A stretch of DNA of 64,000 nt from an uncultured Ruminococcus sp. (GTDB lineage: Bacteria > Bacillota > Clostridia > Oscillospirales > Ruminococcaceae): positions 50,614 to 114,613 of the forward strand of contig CANQWR010000003.1 in assembly GCA_947627625.1 (NCBI GenBank), given 5' to 3'. Below the pieces are notes generated by a model. The model searched no databases. It had not been told where the DNA came from and was given only the letters and a program-made list of their open reading frames with translations. The position numbers were made by a program, and so were the translations under genes. Shown here one piece after another: positions 51,098 through 61,079 of the stretch (position 1 is its first letter; the number at the start of each line of letters is the position of its first letter).

Positions 51098-52030
51098 TCA
51101 GTTAAACAGACCGCCACCGCCAATACAGCCGTTATTCGGGTCAACGGGGGTCTCATTGGGTATCTGCTGATAAGCGGGTTCCTCATAGACAGGTTCTTCG
51201 TAAACAGGTTCGGAGTAGACAGGTTCTTCATAGTAAGATTCCACGTAGGATTCAACAGGCTCGGAGTAAACGGGTTCTTCATAATAGGACACTTCAGGTG
51301 CTACGCTCTCCTCTGGAACGCTAACTTCGGGGGTACTCTCCTCGGGTGCTGAAATGGGTGCTTCTTCCGTCTCCTGAACGGGAGTATTTTTTATCATGAC
51401 TTCTGCGGACTTTGTACTTACGGAAATGTTGTTTGCAACGGATGTGTAAGTGATAAAAGCGACATCGTCCTCAAAGCAGATTTCGCCCGACTCTATATCG
51501 CCGAACGGGAACTGGTGGAGTTCATAAACGCCGTCGCCAAAGACAATTTTTATCAGGTATTCGGTCGTAATCAGCGGCACGTCACCCGTCTGTACGGGAG
51601 TCTCAGCGGCAGGTTTTTTGTAGTAGAGGTGGATGGACTTGCCGTTGTCGAGGACGTTACTGCCGAGCATATTTTCGGGGAAACTGTCCTCCGCATCTGA
51701 TTTTACCGAAAATCCGAGAATATCTTTGCCCGTTGAGTTTTTCAGCATGACTTCAAAAGTGTCCTCACTGTCATCGGGTTCACCGATAGTTATAACACCG
51801 CCCGACAAATCGTCAACACTTTCGGTTTCTTCGGCGGCGGTAGTAGTCTCAGCGGAATCGGTAGTTTCCTCGGTGTTTTCGGTAGTTTCCTGCTGAATTT
51901 CCTCTGTCTGAATATCGCTTTCACCGTCTGTTTCGGTGGAAACCGTCTGTGTGTCACCGCATGACGACATTGACACAGCGAGCATAGCGGTGAGCAGTAC
52001 GCACAAAATTTTATTTTTTTTCACTTTCAA
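51098..52030 (-). CDS. Lipoprotein with EPVY repeats
   Basis: 310 residues. Signal sequence with lipobox SMSSC predicts lipidation at about Cys24. A Glu/Thr-rich linker leads into a folded core (about 75-215: VITIGEPDDSEDTFEVMLKN, VFGDGVYELHQFPFGDIESG) and a C-terminal tail of repeated YYEEPVYSEPV-like units ending in Gly/Asn. I do not recognise the core. Likely a cell-surface protein with a flexible, Tyr/Pro-rich tail. No enzyme motifs. Confidence 0.75.
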   Translation of the reverse strand: MKVKKNKILCVLLTAMLAVSMSSCGDTQTVSTETDGESDIQTEEIQQETTENTEETTDSAETTTAAEETESVDDLSGGVITIGEPDDSEDTFEVMLKNSTGKDILGFSVKSDAEDSFPENMLGSNVLDNGKSIHLYYKKPAAETPVQTGDVPLITTEYLIKIVFGDGVYELHQFPFGDIESGEICFEDDVAFITYTSVANNISVSTKSAEVMIKNTPVQETEEAPISAPEESTPEVSVPEESVAPEVSYYEEPVYSEPVESYVESYYEEPVYSEPVYEEPVYEEPAYQQIPNETPVDPNNGCIGGGGLFN

Positions 52031-52124
52031 ACAATCTCCTTTTTTACTTTGTTTTTTCGACTGTGGACGTTGCCTTGTGTGGGGTGTGCCCCCTTGACTA
52101 CCAAAAATTAAAACAGTATACTGT

Positions 52125-52445
52125 CACGGAGGGGTACAACACTCCTGTCCAAAATTTCTTCTTGTTTCCATAATGGGGGTCAAGGGGGTTTTTAACCCCC
52201 TTGTGGGGGTCTGGGGGCAAAGCCCCCAGTGGGGGTTCAGGGGGCAACGCCCCCTGCCCCTCATCGTTCTAATAAAATTATTTTTGGGCAAAGCCTCCTG
52301 CCCTAATCGTTCCAATAAAATTATATTTTCGGGAGTTTGGGGTAACGCCACCGAAGAAGGTTCAAAGGTTGCCCCCTGCTCCCTCACTTTTATAATGGGG
52401 TTCGGGGACGGAGTCCCCCAACGGGAGTTCAAAGAGTGAACCCCC
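52125..52445. repeat. GC-rich repeats, several degraded copies
   Basis: Forward copies starting ATGGGGGTCAAGGGGGTTTT (52171) with GGGGGCAAAGCCCCC and GGGGGCAACGCCCCC hairpins, a partial AT module (AAAATTATTTTTGGGCAAAG) and a degraded stretch to about 52445 (GGGGACGGAGTCCCCC). Less well conserved than elsewhere. 52031-52124 holds nothing recognisable. Confidence 0.83.
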
Positions 52446-52533
52446 CGCTCCTTGTGGTTCTTAAAACAAATCGGCAAAAGAACGTTCTCCCCCACACTCT
52501 CAATATCGGACAATATCGGACAAACAGTCACAA

Positions 52534-54828
52534 TCAGCTCATAACAGAGCCTTTTACATAAATCCAAGTACCCGACTGTCCGTAGTAAATCATGTAGCCG
52601 TTTCTGCCTGTTTCATGGGCAAAATCGGGGTCAAAGACGTAAGTACCGCCGTTCATGTTTATCTCAACCCACGAGTGAGGTCCGTAACCGCCCGATGCAA
52701 GCGGAACACTTCCCGAAATCTGGTGTGCATCGTAACCGAGGGTCTTTGCCATCTCACAGAAAGTTGCAGCCATTACATAACAGTTGCCCTGATGATATGT
52801 GAAACCATAGTTTGCGTACCACTCCATTCCCGTGTAAGCGTCACGGGGGACACCGCCGTAATAAGCCATACCTGCCGACCATGAAAACGCTGCACTGAGA
52901 TTCCAGCCGATCTGGTTCAGGACATTTGCGGCAAGGGGATAGGCGTATGCCACCATGCGTATGCCCGCATTTGTACACCTGTTCGCAAATTCGTCTATCG
53001 AGAGCAAATCGCCGAGCAAATCATATCGAGACCTGCCGCTTTCAAGTGCATTGTAGAAAACATCAAATTCCTCCTGAGACGGTTCACGTCCGAGGGCGGC
53101 ATTGAAAATATCGTACACATACGTCTCATCGGAAGTACCGAGATTTGCGTATTCGGCGGAGTTGAAAATACCTCTCACAGCCTGCGGACCTGTCAGATTT
53201 CCGACAAGCTGTGACACACGGTTTGAGACTTCGGTGTCACTGGGCATACGTCCGAGGGGTCTGTAAGAACTTATAACAAATCTTGATATGGCGGGATAAG
53301 CGTCCCTCATACCCGTGTTTATACTTCCGGAGTATATACCTGCTTTCTGACATATGTCTGCAAACTCCTGAGACCTTATGAAACAGCCGAGGACGTATTT
53401 TTTCGAGTAGCCGTCTTCTATGACACCGACCCATTTGGAGACCTCCTGTTCGGAGGGTTCTCTGCCGAGAACGCCTCTGTAAAGGGTAGTCACATAGCTG
53501 TAGTTGTCGGGGTTTTTGCCCATAAACTCACCGCTGTCGGTGAAACCCGATACAACGTCTGCTGCCGTCTGACCGAGATACCTGATTTTGTAGACCCAAC
53601 TTTGCAAACCCTTTTCGTCAAATTTTCTGCCGAGGACGTTCTGATAGAGACGTGCGACAAATTGGGTAGTATAGGGGTTTTCGTCACGGACATCATTAAG
53701 GGCAAAAGTTCCCGCACCTACTTCCGCACTGTTGCACACGCCCAGAAACTCTTCAGACATCACCACACTGCGGAGTATGTAGTTTCTCGATACACCCATA
53801 TCAAGAAACTGCATTTTCCAGTCTATCTCCTCCTGAGAGGGTATCCTGCCGAAAATTGATATAAACAGATTTTTGACATAATCCTCGTCGGAGAGTTCTC
53901 TTGACGTAAATTCGACACTGTTATAGAAACCGTACAGGACATCTGCACATTGAGCGTGGTTATAGACAAATCTGTTTATCCAACTGTCAAGTTCGGTATC
54001 ACTCGGCTCACGTCCGAGAATTGACTCGTAGTAATTTCTCGCCACCTGTGCCTGCTTGGGGTACTGAGATTCCAGTTCGGTGGCAGGAGAAAAACCGACA
54101 TTCTCAAAACCCGCCTCGGAAACAGTGCTGTTGAGTTCCTCAGAGAGCATAATTTTTCTAAGGATTGCACTTCTCGAAATTCCCGCACTGAGACACTCAC
54201 AGCAATCCGAAAATTCCTCGGAAGTCGGTTCTCTCCTCAAAAGCACCGAAAAGACATTGTTCACATAGTCCTCATCGGAGAGATTTTTTTCTCTGAACTC
54301 CGTGGAATTGTAGAAGTAGTAAACAGCGTCATAGACGGAAAAAGAACCTGAATAAATTCTGTCCGTCCAGCTTGCAAGACCGTCTTTGTCGGGTTCTCTG
54401 CCGAGTATTGAGTTATACATGAAGTCAACGACGGTCTCAGCGGCATCGTGTTTTTCCTGCTCGGTCATATCGCCTTTGTCGGGAACAGATTCTTTATTTT
54501 CCGAATTTTCGGTATTCTCCTCCGCACTCTCGTTACCGTCCTCTTTGCTGTCATCGGGGAAAACCTCAACAGGAGTTTCCGCTTTATCCGTCGGGACGGA
54601 ATTTTCGGTAGTCCCCTCCGCACTCTCAGTGTCGCCCTCTTTGCCGTCATCGGAAAGCACTTTGGCAGTCTCCTCGGCGGCGGTCTCCTCAGTCTGAACT
54701 TCCTCTGTTATTTCAGAGGACTGTTCCGTTTCAACTGCAAGTGCCGACAGCACAGGCGAGAGACTTCCCGTCAGGAGCATACAGCATATTATTACACCTG
54801 TGAAACGCCTTTTTTTAGTCTTTTTCAT
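52534..54828 (-). CDS. Secreted DUF4214-repeat protein with transglutaminase-like domain
   Basis: 764 residues. A signal peptide (cleavage near ALA/VE) is followed by an acidic Ser/Thr/Glu linker with two near repeats (about 35-120). About 130-670 are four tandem units of roughly 115 residues, each with two GREP-containing helical halves (SILGREPDKDG, VLLRREPTSEE, and so on): DUF4214. A C-terminal transglutaminase-like domain has C683 (GNCYVMAATF), H718 (PHSWVEI) and D733 (FDPDF). DUF4214 is also found in glycosyltransferase and surface proteins; here it may bind carbohydrate or protein. The ATG at 54828 follows GGAGG, with a promoter upstream. Confidence 0.85.
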   Translation of the reverse strand: MKKTKKRRFTGVIICCMLLTGSLSPVLSALAVETEQSSEITEEVQTEETAAEETAKVLSDDGKEGDTESAEGTTENSVPTDKAETPVEVFPDDSKEDGNESAEENTENSENKESVPDKGDMTEQEKHDAAETVVDFMYNSILGREPDKDGLASWTDRIYSGSFSVYDAVYYFYNSTEFREKNLSDEDYVNNVFSVLLRREPTSEEFSDCCECLSAGISRSAILRKIMLSEELNSTVSEAGFENVGFSPATELESQYPKQAQVARNYYESILGREPSDTELDSWINRFVYNHAQCADVLYGFYNSVEFTSRELSDEDYVKNLFISIFGRIPSQEEIDWKMQFLDMGVSRNYILRSVVMSEEFLGVCNSAEVGAGTFALNDVRDENPYTTQFVARLYQNVLGRKFDEKGLQSWVYKIRYLGQTAADVVSGFTDSGEFMGKNPDNYSYVTTLYRGVLGREPSEQEVSKWVGVIEDGYSKKYVLGCFIRSQEFADICQKAGIYSGSINTGMRDAYPAISRFVISSYRPLGRMPSDTEVSNRVSQLVGNLTGPQAVRGIFNSAEYANLGTSDETYVYDIFNAALGREPSQEEFDVFYNALESGRSRYDLLGDLLSIDEFANRCTNAGIRMVAYAYPLAANVLNQIGWNLSAAFSWSAGMAYYGGVPRDAYTGMEWYANYGFTYHQGNCYVMAATFCEMAKTLGYDAHQISGSVPLASGGYGPHSWVEINMNGGTYVFDPDFAHETGRNGYMIYYGQSGTWIYVKGSVMS

Positions 54829-54896
54829 TTTATACCTCCATAGTTTTTTTGTTTTTTAGGGAAATGACAAAAATTTTTCGGAAATTCCACATCAAC

Positions 54897-54926
54897 ATTA
54901 TATCACACACAGTGTACATATGTCAA
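54897..54926 (-). promoter_or_regulatory. Promoter of the DUF4214/transglutaminase gene
   Basis: Minus strand TTGACA (54926-54921), 18-base spacer, TATAAT (54902-54897), about 68 bases before the start codon. Confidence 0.82.
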
Positions 54927-54949
54927 CAAAAAATTTAAGACGGAGGGAC

Positions 54950-55215
54950 TTTGTCCCCTGTCCTGTTTATATGCCTTGCGACATTGGGAGTTTGGGACTT
55001 CGCCCCACACCCCTATGAACGATTAGGGGGCAGTTGTCCTCTGCCCCCATTTTTAGAACGATTAGGGGCAGGGGGCTTTGCCCAAAAAATAATTTTATTA
55101 AAATTATATTTTTTTGGGAATTTAATATTTTTTAATTTTAATTAGAACGATTAGAGGCAGGGGGCTTTGCCCCCTGAACCCCCACTGGGGGCTCTGCCCC
55201 CAGACCCCCCATGAT
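54950..55215. repeat. GC-rich repeats with AT palindrome between divergent DUF4214 genes
   Basis: Degraded C-rich pieces, AACGATTAGGGGCAGGGGGC, palindrome AAATAATTTTATTAAAATTA, then a reverse copy ending in CCCCCCATGATTATT at about 55215. The sequence 55216-55343 up to the next promoter shows nothing else. Confidence 0.87.
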
Positions 55216-55343
55216 TATTCCCACAGAAGAAACGATAAGAGTTCAAGGTACTTTTCCCCTCCCTCATGATATCTATTGTTTCAATTTCGAGTGTCCGATA
55301 GCAACCCCCCGTACAAAAAGTCCCAAATAAATTATAATTAAAC

Positions 55344-55372
55344 TTGACATATTCTTTCTAAAATGATAGAAT
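55344..55372 (+). promoter_or_regulatory. Promoter of the DUF4214-glycosyltransferase operon
   Basis: TTGACA (55344-55349), 17-base spacer, TAGAAT (55367-55372). Confidence 0.82.
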
Positions 55373-55422
55373 ATTATTCGGAAAAACCGTGTAAACACAA
55401 AACAGGAGAACAGGAGATTTTT

Positions 55423-55902
55423 ATGGAAAATAAAAATATTTACAGCGATATATTCGCCATAGTCAGCGAAAATATGAGGTCGGCGGGTACGGAGTTCGAG
55501 GAGTCCGAGGAATGCTATATGCTCAGGTGCAGTTCAGAGCCTTCGGGAGTGGACATAGCAAAACTCTCAAAGCAGACCGACAACAGGAAATTCCTCGAAA
55601 ACGCCTACAGTCAGCTCCTGAAGAGGAACGCCGACGTGAATACAATAAACGCATGGGAGAGCCGTATTGACCTGCCGTACAGGGAGTTTCAGAAACTCGT
55701 CACAGGAAGTATAATAAATTCTGCCGAATTTACAAATACTCATGTGAGAGTGCGGAATAATTTCTACACCGAAAACAAGCCCTACAGGAGTGTCGCACTG
55801 TCGGGAGTGTCAACGGCTATACCCGAAAAACTCGTGAGAATGTACAGGCGTATGCCCGCACCCCTGAAAAAGACTGTCAAAAAAATAATGGGCATGGGCT
55901 GA
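55423..55902 (+). CDS. Small DUF4214-like protein
   Basis: 159 residues from the ATG at 55423 (AGGAG SD); an upstream ATG at 55363 overlaps the promoter. One DUF4214-like helical unit (NRKFLENAYSQLLKRNADVN, QKLVTGSIINSAEF) followed by a basic Pro/Lys tail (RRMPAPLKKTVKKIM). No signal peptide, so cytosolic. The divergent neighbour uses the same domain in a secreted protein. The next gene, a glycosyltransferase, starts 21 bp after the stop; the two are probably co-expressed and may form a complex. Confidence 0.75.
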   Translation: MENKNIYSDIFAIVSENMRSAGTEFEESEECYMLRCSSEPSGVDIAKLSKQTDNRKFLENAYSQLLKRNADVNTINAWESRIDLPYREFQKLVTGSIINSAEFTNTHVRVRNNFYTENKPYRSVALSGVSTAIPEKLVRMYRRMPAPLKKTVKKIMGMG

Positions 55903-55923
55903 CAGCGGAGGTAATTGCAGATT

Positions 55924-58341
55924 ATGAAAATTTATATTGACCTTTCAAACCTTATGTCCGTGGACTTCCTCACGGGAATACAGCGTGTCGTCAAGGAAAT
56001 AGTCATCAGAATGCTTGAAAATGATAACAATGAACTCGTTCTGATGGACTACTCTTTCAGAAGAGACTCCTACAGGAGACTCGACAACAAAAAATTTTAC
56101 GAATACTTTGCTCACGGAACGGGCGACAGAAAATTTCTGTCTTTAAGCGAAAGTATAAGATTTGAAGATATACAGTCGGGTTCGGTTTTTTTTGAAATAG
56201 ACAGCGTGTGGAACAGCCGTCTCAGGAGGAGTTACCTGTTCCCTATACTGAAACAAAAGGGTGTCGGGATAGTGACACTCGTCTATGACATAATCCCCAT
56301 AACTCACCCACAATTCTGCCACGAAAATACTGTCATGAATTTCATGGTGTATATAGGTGCAAATATAAAGTACGCCGATTTGATAATAACTTCCGCACAG
56401 GCTACTATTGACGCACTCAACACACTCACGGACAAGCTCGGTGTGGAGCGAAAAAATTGTGTCGCCATACCTCTGGGCAGTGATTTTTCGGAGAAAAACG
56501 TTTCGGGTAAAAGTAACAAGCCCGACCCCGAAGTTGTTGAAATTGCACGCAAGGGCAAATATATTTTGATGGTGGGGACTGTTGAACCAAGAAAAAACCA
56601 CAGTCTTGTGATAGATGCACTTGAAAACGGTCTTGCGGAAATGGGTGTGAACGCAATATTTGCGGGACGTATAGGTTGGAATGTTGAAGAACTCGAAGAC
56701 AGAATGAAAAATCACTCCCTGTACGGTAAAAATCTGTTCTTTATCGAAAAGCCCGACGATGTGACCGTCGATTACCTGTACAAAAACGCTCTCGCTGTGG
56801 CTTTCCCCACTTTCAACGAGGGTTTCGGACTCCCCGTCATAGAGGCTTTCATGAGAGGTACTCCCGTCATAGCTTCCGATATAAAAGTCCTGCACGAAGT
56901 AGCGGGAGATTTTGCGGACTATTTCAATCCCAATGACAGTGACGGCTTTGCACAGTGTGTTAAAAACCTGCTTGACGAAAATATTTACAAATCAAAAAAA
57001 GAGAGTATTAAAAATTTCAAGCCGTACACGTGGGACGAGTCCGCAAGAGATATGCAAAAAGCTGTTGAGTCTGTTATAAAAAAGCCCGAATTTATCCCCG
57101 ACGGAAAAAGTCTCAGACAGCTTGTGTGCCTTACTGCCCGCAACGATGATATTCTTGCAACACTCCCATATATTGAGAACTTCATGCCGTTTATACGGGA
57201 GATAGTCCTCTGCTGTCCCGACAAAAATGTTGACGAACTCAAAGAGAAGTACAGGGGCAGGCTTGTCTTGAAATTCCTGACGGATTCGGAAGTCCTTGCG
57301 GGTGAACCTCTCCCCGATGACCACTCCACAAGAAATTTCTTTCTGAGGTGTCACGCCCTGAAAAATCCCCTGATTGACGATGTCTTCATAATGACCGATG
57401 ACGACTACAGACCGCTTAAAGAAATTTCCCCCGAAAATTTCATTGAAAACGGCTGTTACAGGGCTTATTACTGCTATGATTTGAACCTTTGGCAGGGTAC
57501 TTACGGAAGTCCGACTTCCTTTGACGTTTCAATGAAAAAAACTCTTGAATTTCTGAGCGAAAACGGCTGTCCGACTATGATGTACTCCTCCCATCAGATG
57601 CAGGTCATAGACAAGAGGATTTTCAACGATATGACCGAAAAACACCCCGAAATAGTCTCAAAAGGTCTCTGCGACTGGTCTGCATATTTCAACTGGGGAG
57701 TAAAAAATCACCCCGAAATTTTCAGACCCGAACCGTATGTCTCAATGGGTTGGCCCGGAGCAAGGAGCGACTGGGATCTGTATGTAGTGCCTGAGGAGTT
57801 TTTATTTGAAAACCACTACAGCGTACTCTACGAAAAGGGCAGGGTCTTTGAGGGGCTGAGCGATACTTTCAACGAAAAGACCACAGAGGAAAATCAGGTC
57901 AAAATTACAAGGTATATGGCGGAACTTCTGAAACAGCGTGAGGGGAACGAGGTCTACCGCTCATATTGCAACGCCTACTGGGTTCAGCACAGGGAACTCC
58001 CGTCCTTCACGGCACTCTGCACGGACGACAGCAATATTACAATCAGCACCCCGACTTATGTGCAGTTCAGAAACTCCTGTTGGACGAGGGTTGATATTCT
58101 CATAGACAAGAGCGTCACGGAGGAAATTTCCCGCAAACTTATTCTTGAATACTGGTTTTCGGACGAGACAGGCGAAAATATGACACCTGTCGGCAGGATA
58201 AGAATAGACACGGACAACCTTGAATTTAAGTTGCCCGTGAAGAGTCCCGTTTTCTGCGAGAGGTGCGTATTTAATATGAAACTTCTTGCGGAGGACAAAA
58301 ATGTCTCCGCTTCGGCAAGCATGACTGCGAATATAATTTAA
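55924..58341 (+). CDS. Two-domain glycosyltransferase
   Basis: 805 residues from the ATG at 55924 (GGAGG 12 bases upstream; a TTG at 55915 is too close). The first half (about 1-395) is a GT4 enzyme: LSNLMSVDFLTGIQRVVKEI, LMVGTVEPRKNHS, FPTFNEGFGLPVIEA. The second half from about 400 contains VFIMTDDDYRPL, a possible DxD metal motif of a GT-A fold, and LCDWSAYFNWGVKNHPE. The last 130 residues look beta-rich. Two transferase domains in one chain suggest that two sugars are added in turn. No membrane helices; substrate unknown. It fits the surface polysaccharide genes nearby. Confidence 0.82.
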   Translation: MKIYIDLSNLMSVDFLTGIQRVVKEIVIRMLENDNNELVLMDYSFRRDSYRRLDNKKFYEYFAHGTGDRKFLSLSESIRFEDIQSGSVFFEIDSVWNSRLRRSYLFPILKQKGVGIVTLVYDIIPITHPQFCHENTVMNFMVYIGANIKYADLIITSAQATIDALNTLTDKLGVERKNCVAIPLGSDFSEKNVSGKSNKPDPEVVEIARKGKYILMVGTVEPRKNHSLVIDALENGLAEMGVNAIFAGRIGWNVEELEDRMKNHSLYGKNLFFIEKPDDVTVDYLYKNALAVAFPTFNEGFGLPVIEAFMRGTPVIASDIKVLHEVAGDFADYFNPNDSDGFAQCVKNLLDENIYKSKKESIKNFKPYTWDESARDMQKAVESVIKKPEFIPDGKSLRQLVCLTARNDDILATLPYIENFMPFIREIVLCCPDKNVDELKEKYRGRLVLKFLTDSEVLAGEPLPDDHSTRNFFLRCHALKNPLIDDVFIMTDDDYRPLKEISPENFIENGCYRAYYCYDLNLWQGTYGSPTSFDVSMKKTLEFLSENGCPTMMYSSHQMQVIDKRIFNDMTEKHPEIVSKGLCDWSAYFNWGVKNHPEIFRPEPYVSMGWPGARSDWDLYVVPEEFLFENHYSVLYEKGRVFEGLSDTFNEKTTEENQVKITRYMAELLKQREGNEVYRSYCNAYWVQHRELPSFTALCTDDSNITISTPTYVQFRNSCWTRVDILIDKSVTEEISRKLILEYWFSDETGENMTPVGRIRIDTDNLEFKLPVKSPVFCERCVFNMKLLAEDKNVSASASMTANII

Positions 58342-58374
58342 CAATAATGGACAGTGGGGACAACATTTGAAACT

Positions 58375-58460
58375 CTGTTGTGGGCTACGCCCCCAAACCC
58401 CCGTTAGAACGATTAGGGGGCAGGGGGCTTTGCCCCCTGAACCCCCCATGATATTCTACT
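58375..58460. repeat. GC-rich repeat, partial
   Basis: GGGCTACGCCC, then AACGATTAGGGGGCAGGGGG hairpin and CCCCCCATGATATTC end. A short partial copy; it ends about 40 bases before the minus-strand dockerin gene's stop. Confidence 0.82.
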
Positions 58461-58500
58461 GTTTTAATTTTTGAGGTTAAGGGGGGTCACACCCCCGTGA

Positions 58501-61047
58501 TTAACGAGACAGAGAAATTTCAAGTGTCTCAAACTCCGAATCGGGGGAAGTCCTGCATTTCACGGCAATATTTTCACCATTCTGAATTATCTCGAAATTT
58601 TCGCCCGTGTAACTTCTGACTGTCCGGTCGTCATCGACAATTTTGTCATATTCGCCCGCAAATGGGAAAAAGTCCTTTTCAAGTTCAAAACTGCCGACAA
58701 GTTCATAATCTGCGTACTGCACATCTCCGCCGCCCGCTATTGCAAGGTACACATCAGCGGAAGTCTCGTCTCCGAAAGTGTACTCGTCTATTATAATTCC
58801 GGAGTATCTGCCGTCATAAATATAGAAATCGTTAAAAGAATTTCCACCAAAGTGGACGGCATCTTCCGAAGTGAAAAAACAAGTGAAAAAACTCCTGATT
58901 TCAACGTCACTGCCACGGAATCCGACATCTGTGCGGAGAATGTGCAGGAACGAACCGCCGTCACAGCTTATCGGGGAATCTACCGACAAATTCAGGGTAA
59001 TTTTTTTGTCCGTTGCTCTTGGTGCGGAGTCGTAAGCCGAAATAAGATTATATTCCGTGCCGATAACGTTGCTGTCAAGCCAGACATAAGCAGGTCTACC
59101 GTCGGAGTAGTCTATATTTGAATTTATGATCTCAAAACCCTCCTCGGTGAGATTTTCCCTCAAATACTCTTTCAGCTCCTCTCTGCCCTGAATCCACCTG
59201 CCCTCTGCGGTGTAATTTTTAGTTGTCGAATAAATTCCGCTCCCCATACAGATACCGTCAATGTCAATACAGCTGTAGTTCACGCTCTTTTCGGAAATTG
59301 TTTTTCCCTCGGGGTAACTTGCAAACAAATCAGTCACATAGTTTTCGTAGTACTTTGGGAGTACAGCCTGTGCAATTACGACGGGGTTCGGAGGGTACGC
59401 ACCGTGTTTTTCGCTGTCGCAAACCACAAAGTCAAAACTGAAACTGTTTCCCGTCCTGTCAGTGGTCACGGCAGTTGTCTCGTAGTAAGGCGTTATGTAG
59501 AGACTTGTGATTAAAAAATTTTCCTCAAAGAAATTTTTGTCATATTTTTTTCTCAAAGAACGCTCCACGGCACTCCCGAATTTACCGTCAAGCCAGATGT
59601 CAAGTTCTTCGGGACTTGTTATTTTTTCGGGGGAATGTCCCTCCAGAGCGTAAATTTCAGCGTCAGTGGAGTAAGATTCCGTCATGTCAATCTGCACTTC
59701 CGGAATGCCGTAATCCTCCGCTATATTCCACTCAATTTTACCGCCGTCATAGACACTTCTCGGGACAGCCACTTCCGCCATAAATGCAGAAACAACGTCC
59801 TCCACGGCACAGGTGGTCTCAATGTACTCCGTGCAGTTTATCACAAGGCTTTCGCCCTCATAGCGGACGTTTTTTATATCGTAAGAAATACCGCCGTTCG
59901 GGACTGCTATTGCACGCAGACAGAGTATATTTTCCTCAAAAAATTCCTCATCATATTTTTCAAGATAGTCAAGATACTCCCAATTTTCCATGTAACTCTC
60001 GTTCTCGTTGTCAACGTAAATTTCAAAGAGATAGTCTTTGAGTTCGTCCACGGAAGTTATAACGCCCTCGGGGTTCTCGTGAGCCTTATTCCAGAAACCT
60101 CCCCCGCCGTTTATGGGGACTATTTCAGCGGTTATTTCGTCAACTTCCCCATTTTTGAGAAGACTGCTTTTTAGGAGACACAAGTCAAATATATTTACTT
60201 TCCCGTCATAGTCCAGATCCGCAAGACTTATGTCGGGAATTTTTACGTCGGGGACGTTCAGAAGATACTTTTCAAGCAGAACCGCATCGCTCACCGACAG
60301 CTTGCCGTCGCCGTTCGTGTCACCGCAAACAGGTTCTTTCATGTCGTATTTATCGCTGAAAATTCCGTTTTCGTCGGCGTTCAGGTTCAGGAAAAAATCC
60401 GCACCCTTGCCGTAAACCGTCTGTTCAGTACCCTTTATGCGGACAGTACCCGAATTTTCAGCCGTCACAAGGCAGTAAGCCACAGCGTTAAAATTGTCCT
60501 GCACAACTCCGCTCTCGTACTCAAAATCGGCAGTACCGCTCAAGCTCCAGTCGACATCGCTCGGCATGACAACACAGCCGGCCTGATTCACCATGACTTG
60601 GAACACAAAAAGAGCCTGATTTCCCGAAACCGTCACGGGGGCGATTTTTTCGAGTGAGGAGTAGCTATTGGTCAGATTTTTTAAGTTTCCCTCTTTTACT
60701 GTTATTTCTACAGTTTTTTCGGAAATGCCGTTCACAGCCTTTATCACGGCTTTTCCCGCACTCAACCCCGTCACGACACCTGTTTTTTGGTCTACCTTTG
60801 CGATTTTTGGCGAATCCGACGAAAAAATCAGATTGTCCTTTACGCCTGTTTCCGTAACCTCGTCCCAGACAACTTTCAGTGCTACTTCCTCCCCGACCGA
60901 AATTTCGGTCTTTTCGGCTTTCAGCTCGTCAATCTGTGCAATAATCGTCAACGCTGAAGCCCTCAGAACTCCGCACTGTGCGGGCAAAAACGCCGAGCCT
61001 GCAAGTACCGCACCGAGAGCAAGTGAAAAAATTTTACCATATTTCAT
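58501..61047 (-). CDS. Secreted BIG2-dockerin protein with three related C-terminal units
   Basis: 848 residues, AGGAGG SD. Signal peptide to about 32 (RASA/LT). A BIG2-like domain at about 40-118 (EISVGEEVALKVVW, TGVVTGLSAGKAVI) precedes a beta-rich module and a type I dockerin at 240-298, with two Ca-binding loops GDTNGDGKLSVSDAV and ADLDYDGKVNIFDL. Three related units of about 110 residues then follow near 330, 470 and 625; each contains a helix (VDELKDYLFEIY, PEELDIWLDGKF, REELKEYLRENL), and the first two also share FFEENILCLRAI or FFEENFLITSLY. I do not recognise the unit. Dockerins bind cohesins, so the protein should join the cellulosome or the cell-surface scaffold. Confidence 0.88.
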   Translation of the reverse strand: MKYGKIFSLALGAVLAGSAFLPAQCGVLRASALTIIAQIDELKAEKTEISVGEEVALKVVWDEVTETGVKDNLIFSSDSPKIAKVDQKTGVVTGLSAGKAVIKAVNGISEKTVEITVKEGNLKNLTNSYSSLEKIAPVTVSGNQALFVFQVMVNQAGCVVMPSDVDWSLSGTADFEYESGVVQDNFNAVAYCLVTAENSGTVRIKGTEQTVYGKGADFFLNLNADENGIFSDKYDMKEPVCGDTNGDGKLSVSDAVLLEKYLLNVPDVKIPDISLADLDYDGKVNIFDLCLLKSSLLKNGEVDEITAEIVPINGGGGFWNKAHENPEGVITSVDELKDYLFEIYVDNENESYMENWEYLDYLEKYDEEFFEENILCLRAIAVPNGGISYDIKNVRYEGESLVINCTEYIETTCAVEDVVSAFMAEVAVPRSVYDGGKIEWNIAEDYGIPEVQIDMTESYSTDAEIYALEGHSPEKITSPEELDIWLDGKFGSAVERSLRKKYDKNFFEENFLITSLYITPYYETTAVTTDRTGNSFSFDFVVCDSEKHGAYPPNPVVIAQAVLPKYYENYVTDLFASYPEGKTISEKSVNYSCIDIDGICMGSGIYSTTKNYTAEGRWIQGREELKEYLRENLTEEGFEIINSNIDYSDGRPAYVWLDSNVIGTEYNLISAYDSAPRATDKKITLNLSVDSPISCDGGSFLHILRTDVGFRGSDVEIRSFFTCFFTSEDAVHFGGNSFNDFYIYDGRYSGIIIDEYTFGDETSADVYLAIAGGGDVQYADYELVGSFELEKDFFPFAGEYDKIVDDDRTVRSYTGENFEIIQNGENIAVKCRTSPDSEFETLEISLSR

Positions 61048-61079
61048 AAATGTGACCTCCTGTAAAAATTTTGCTTTAC

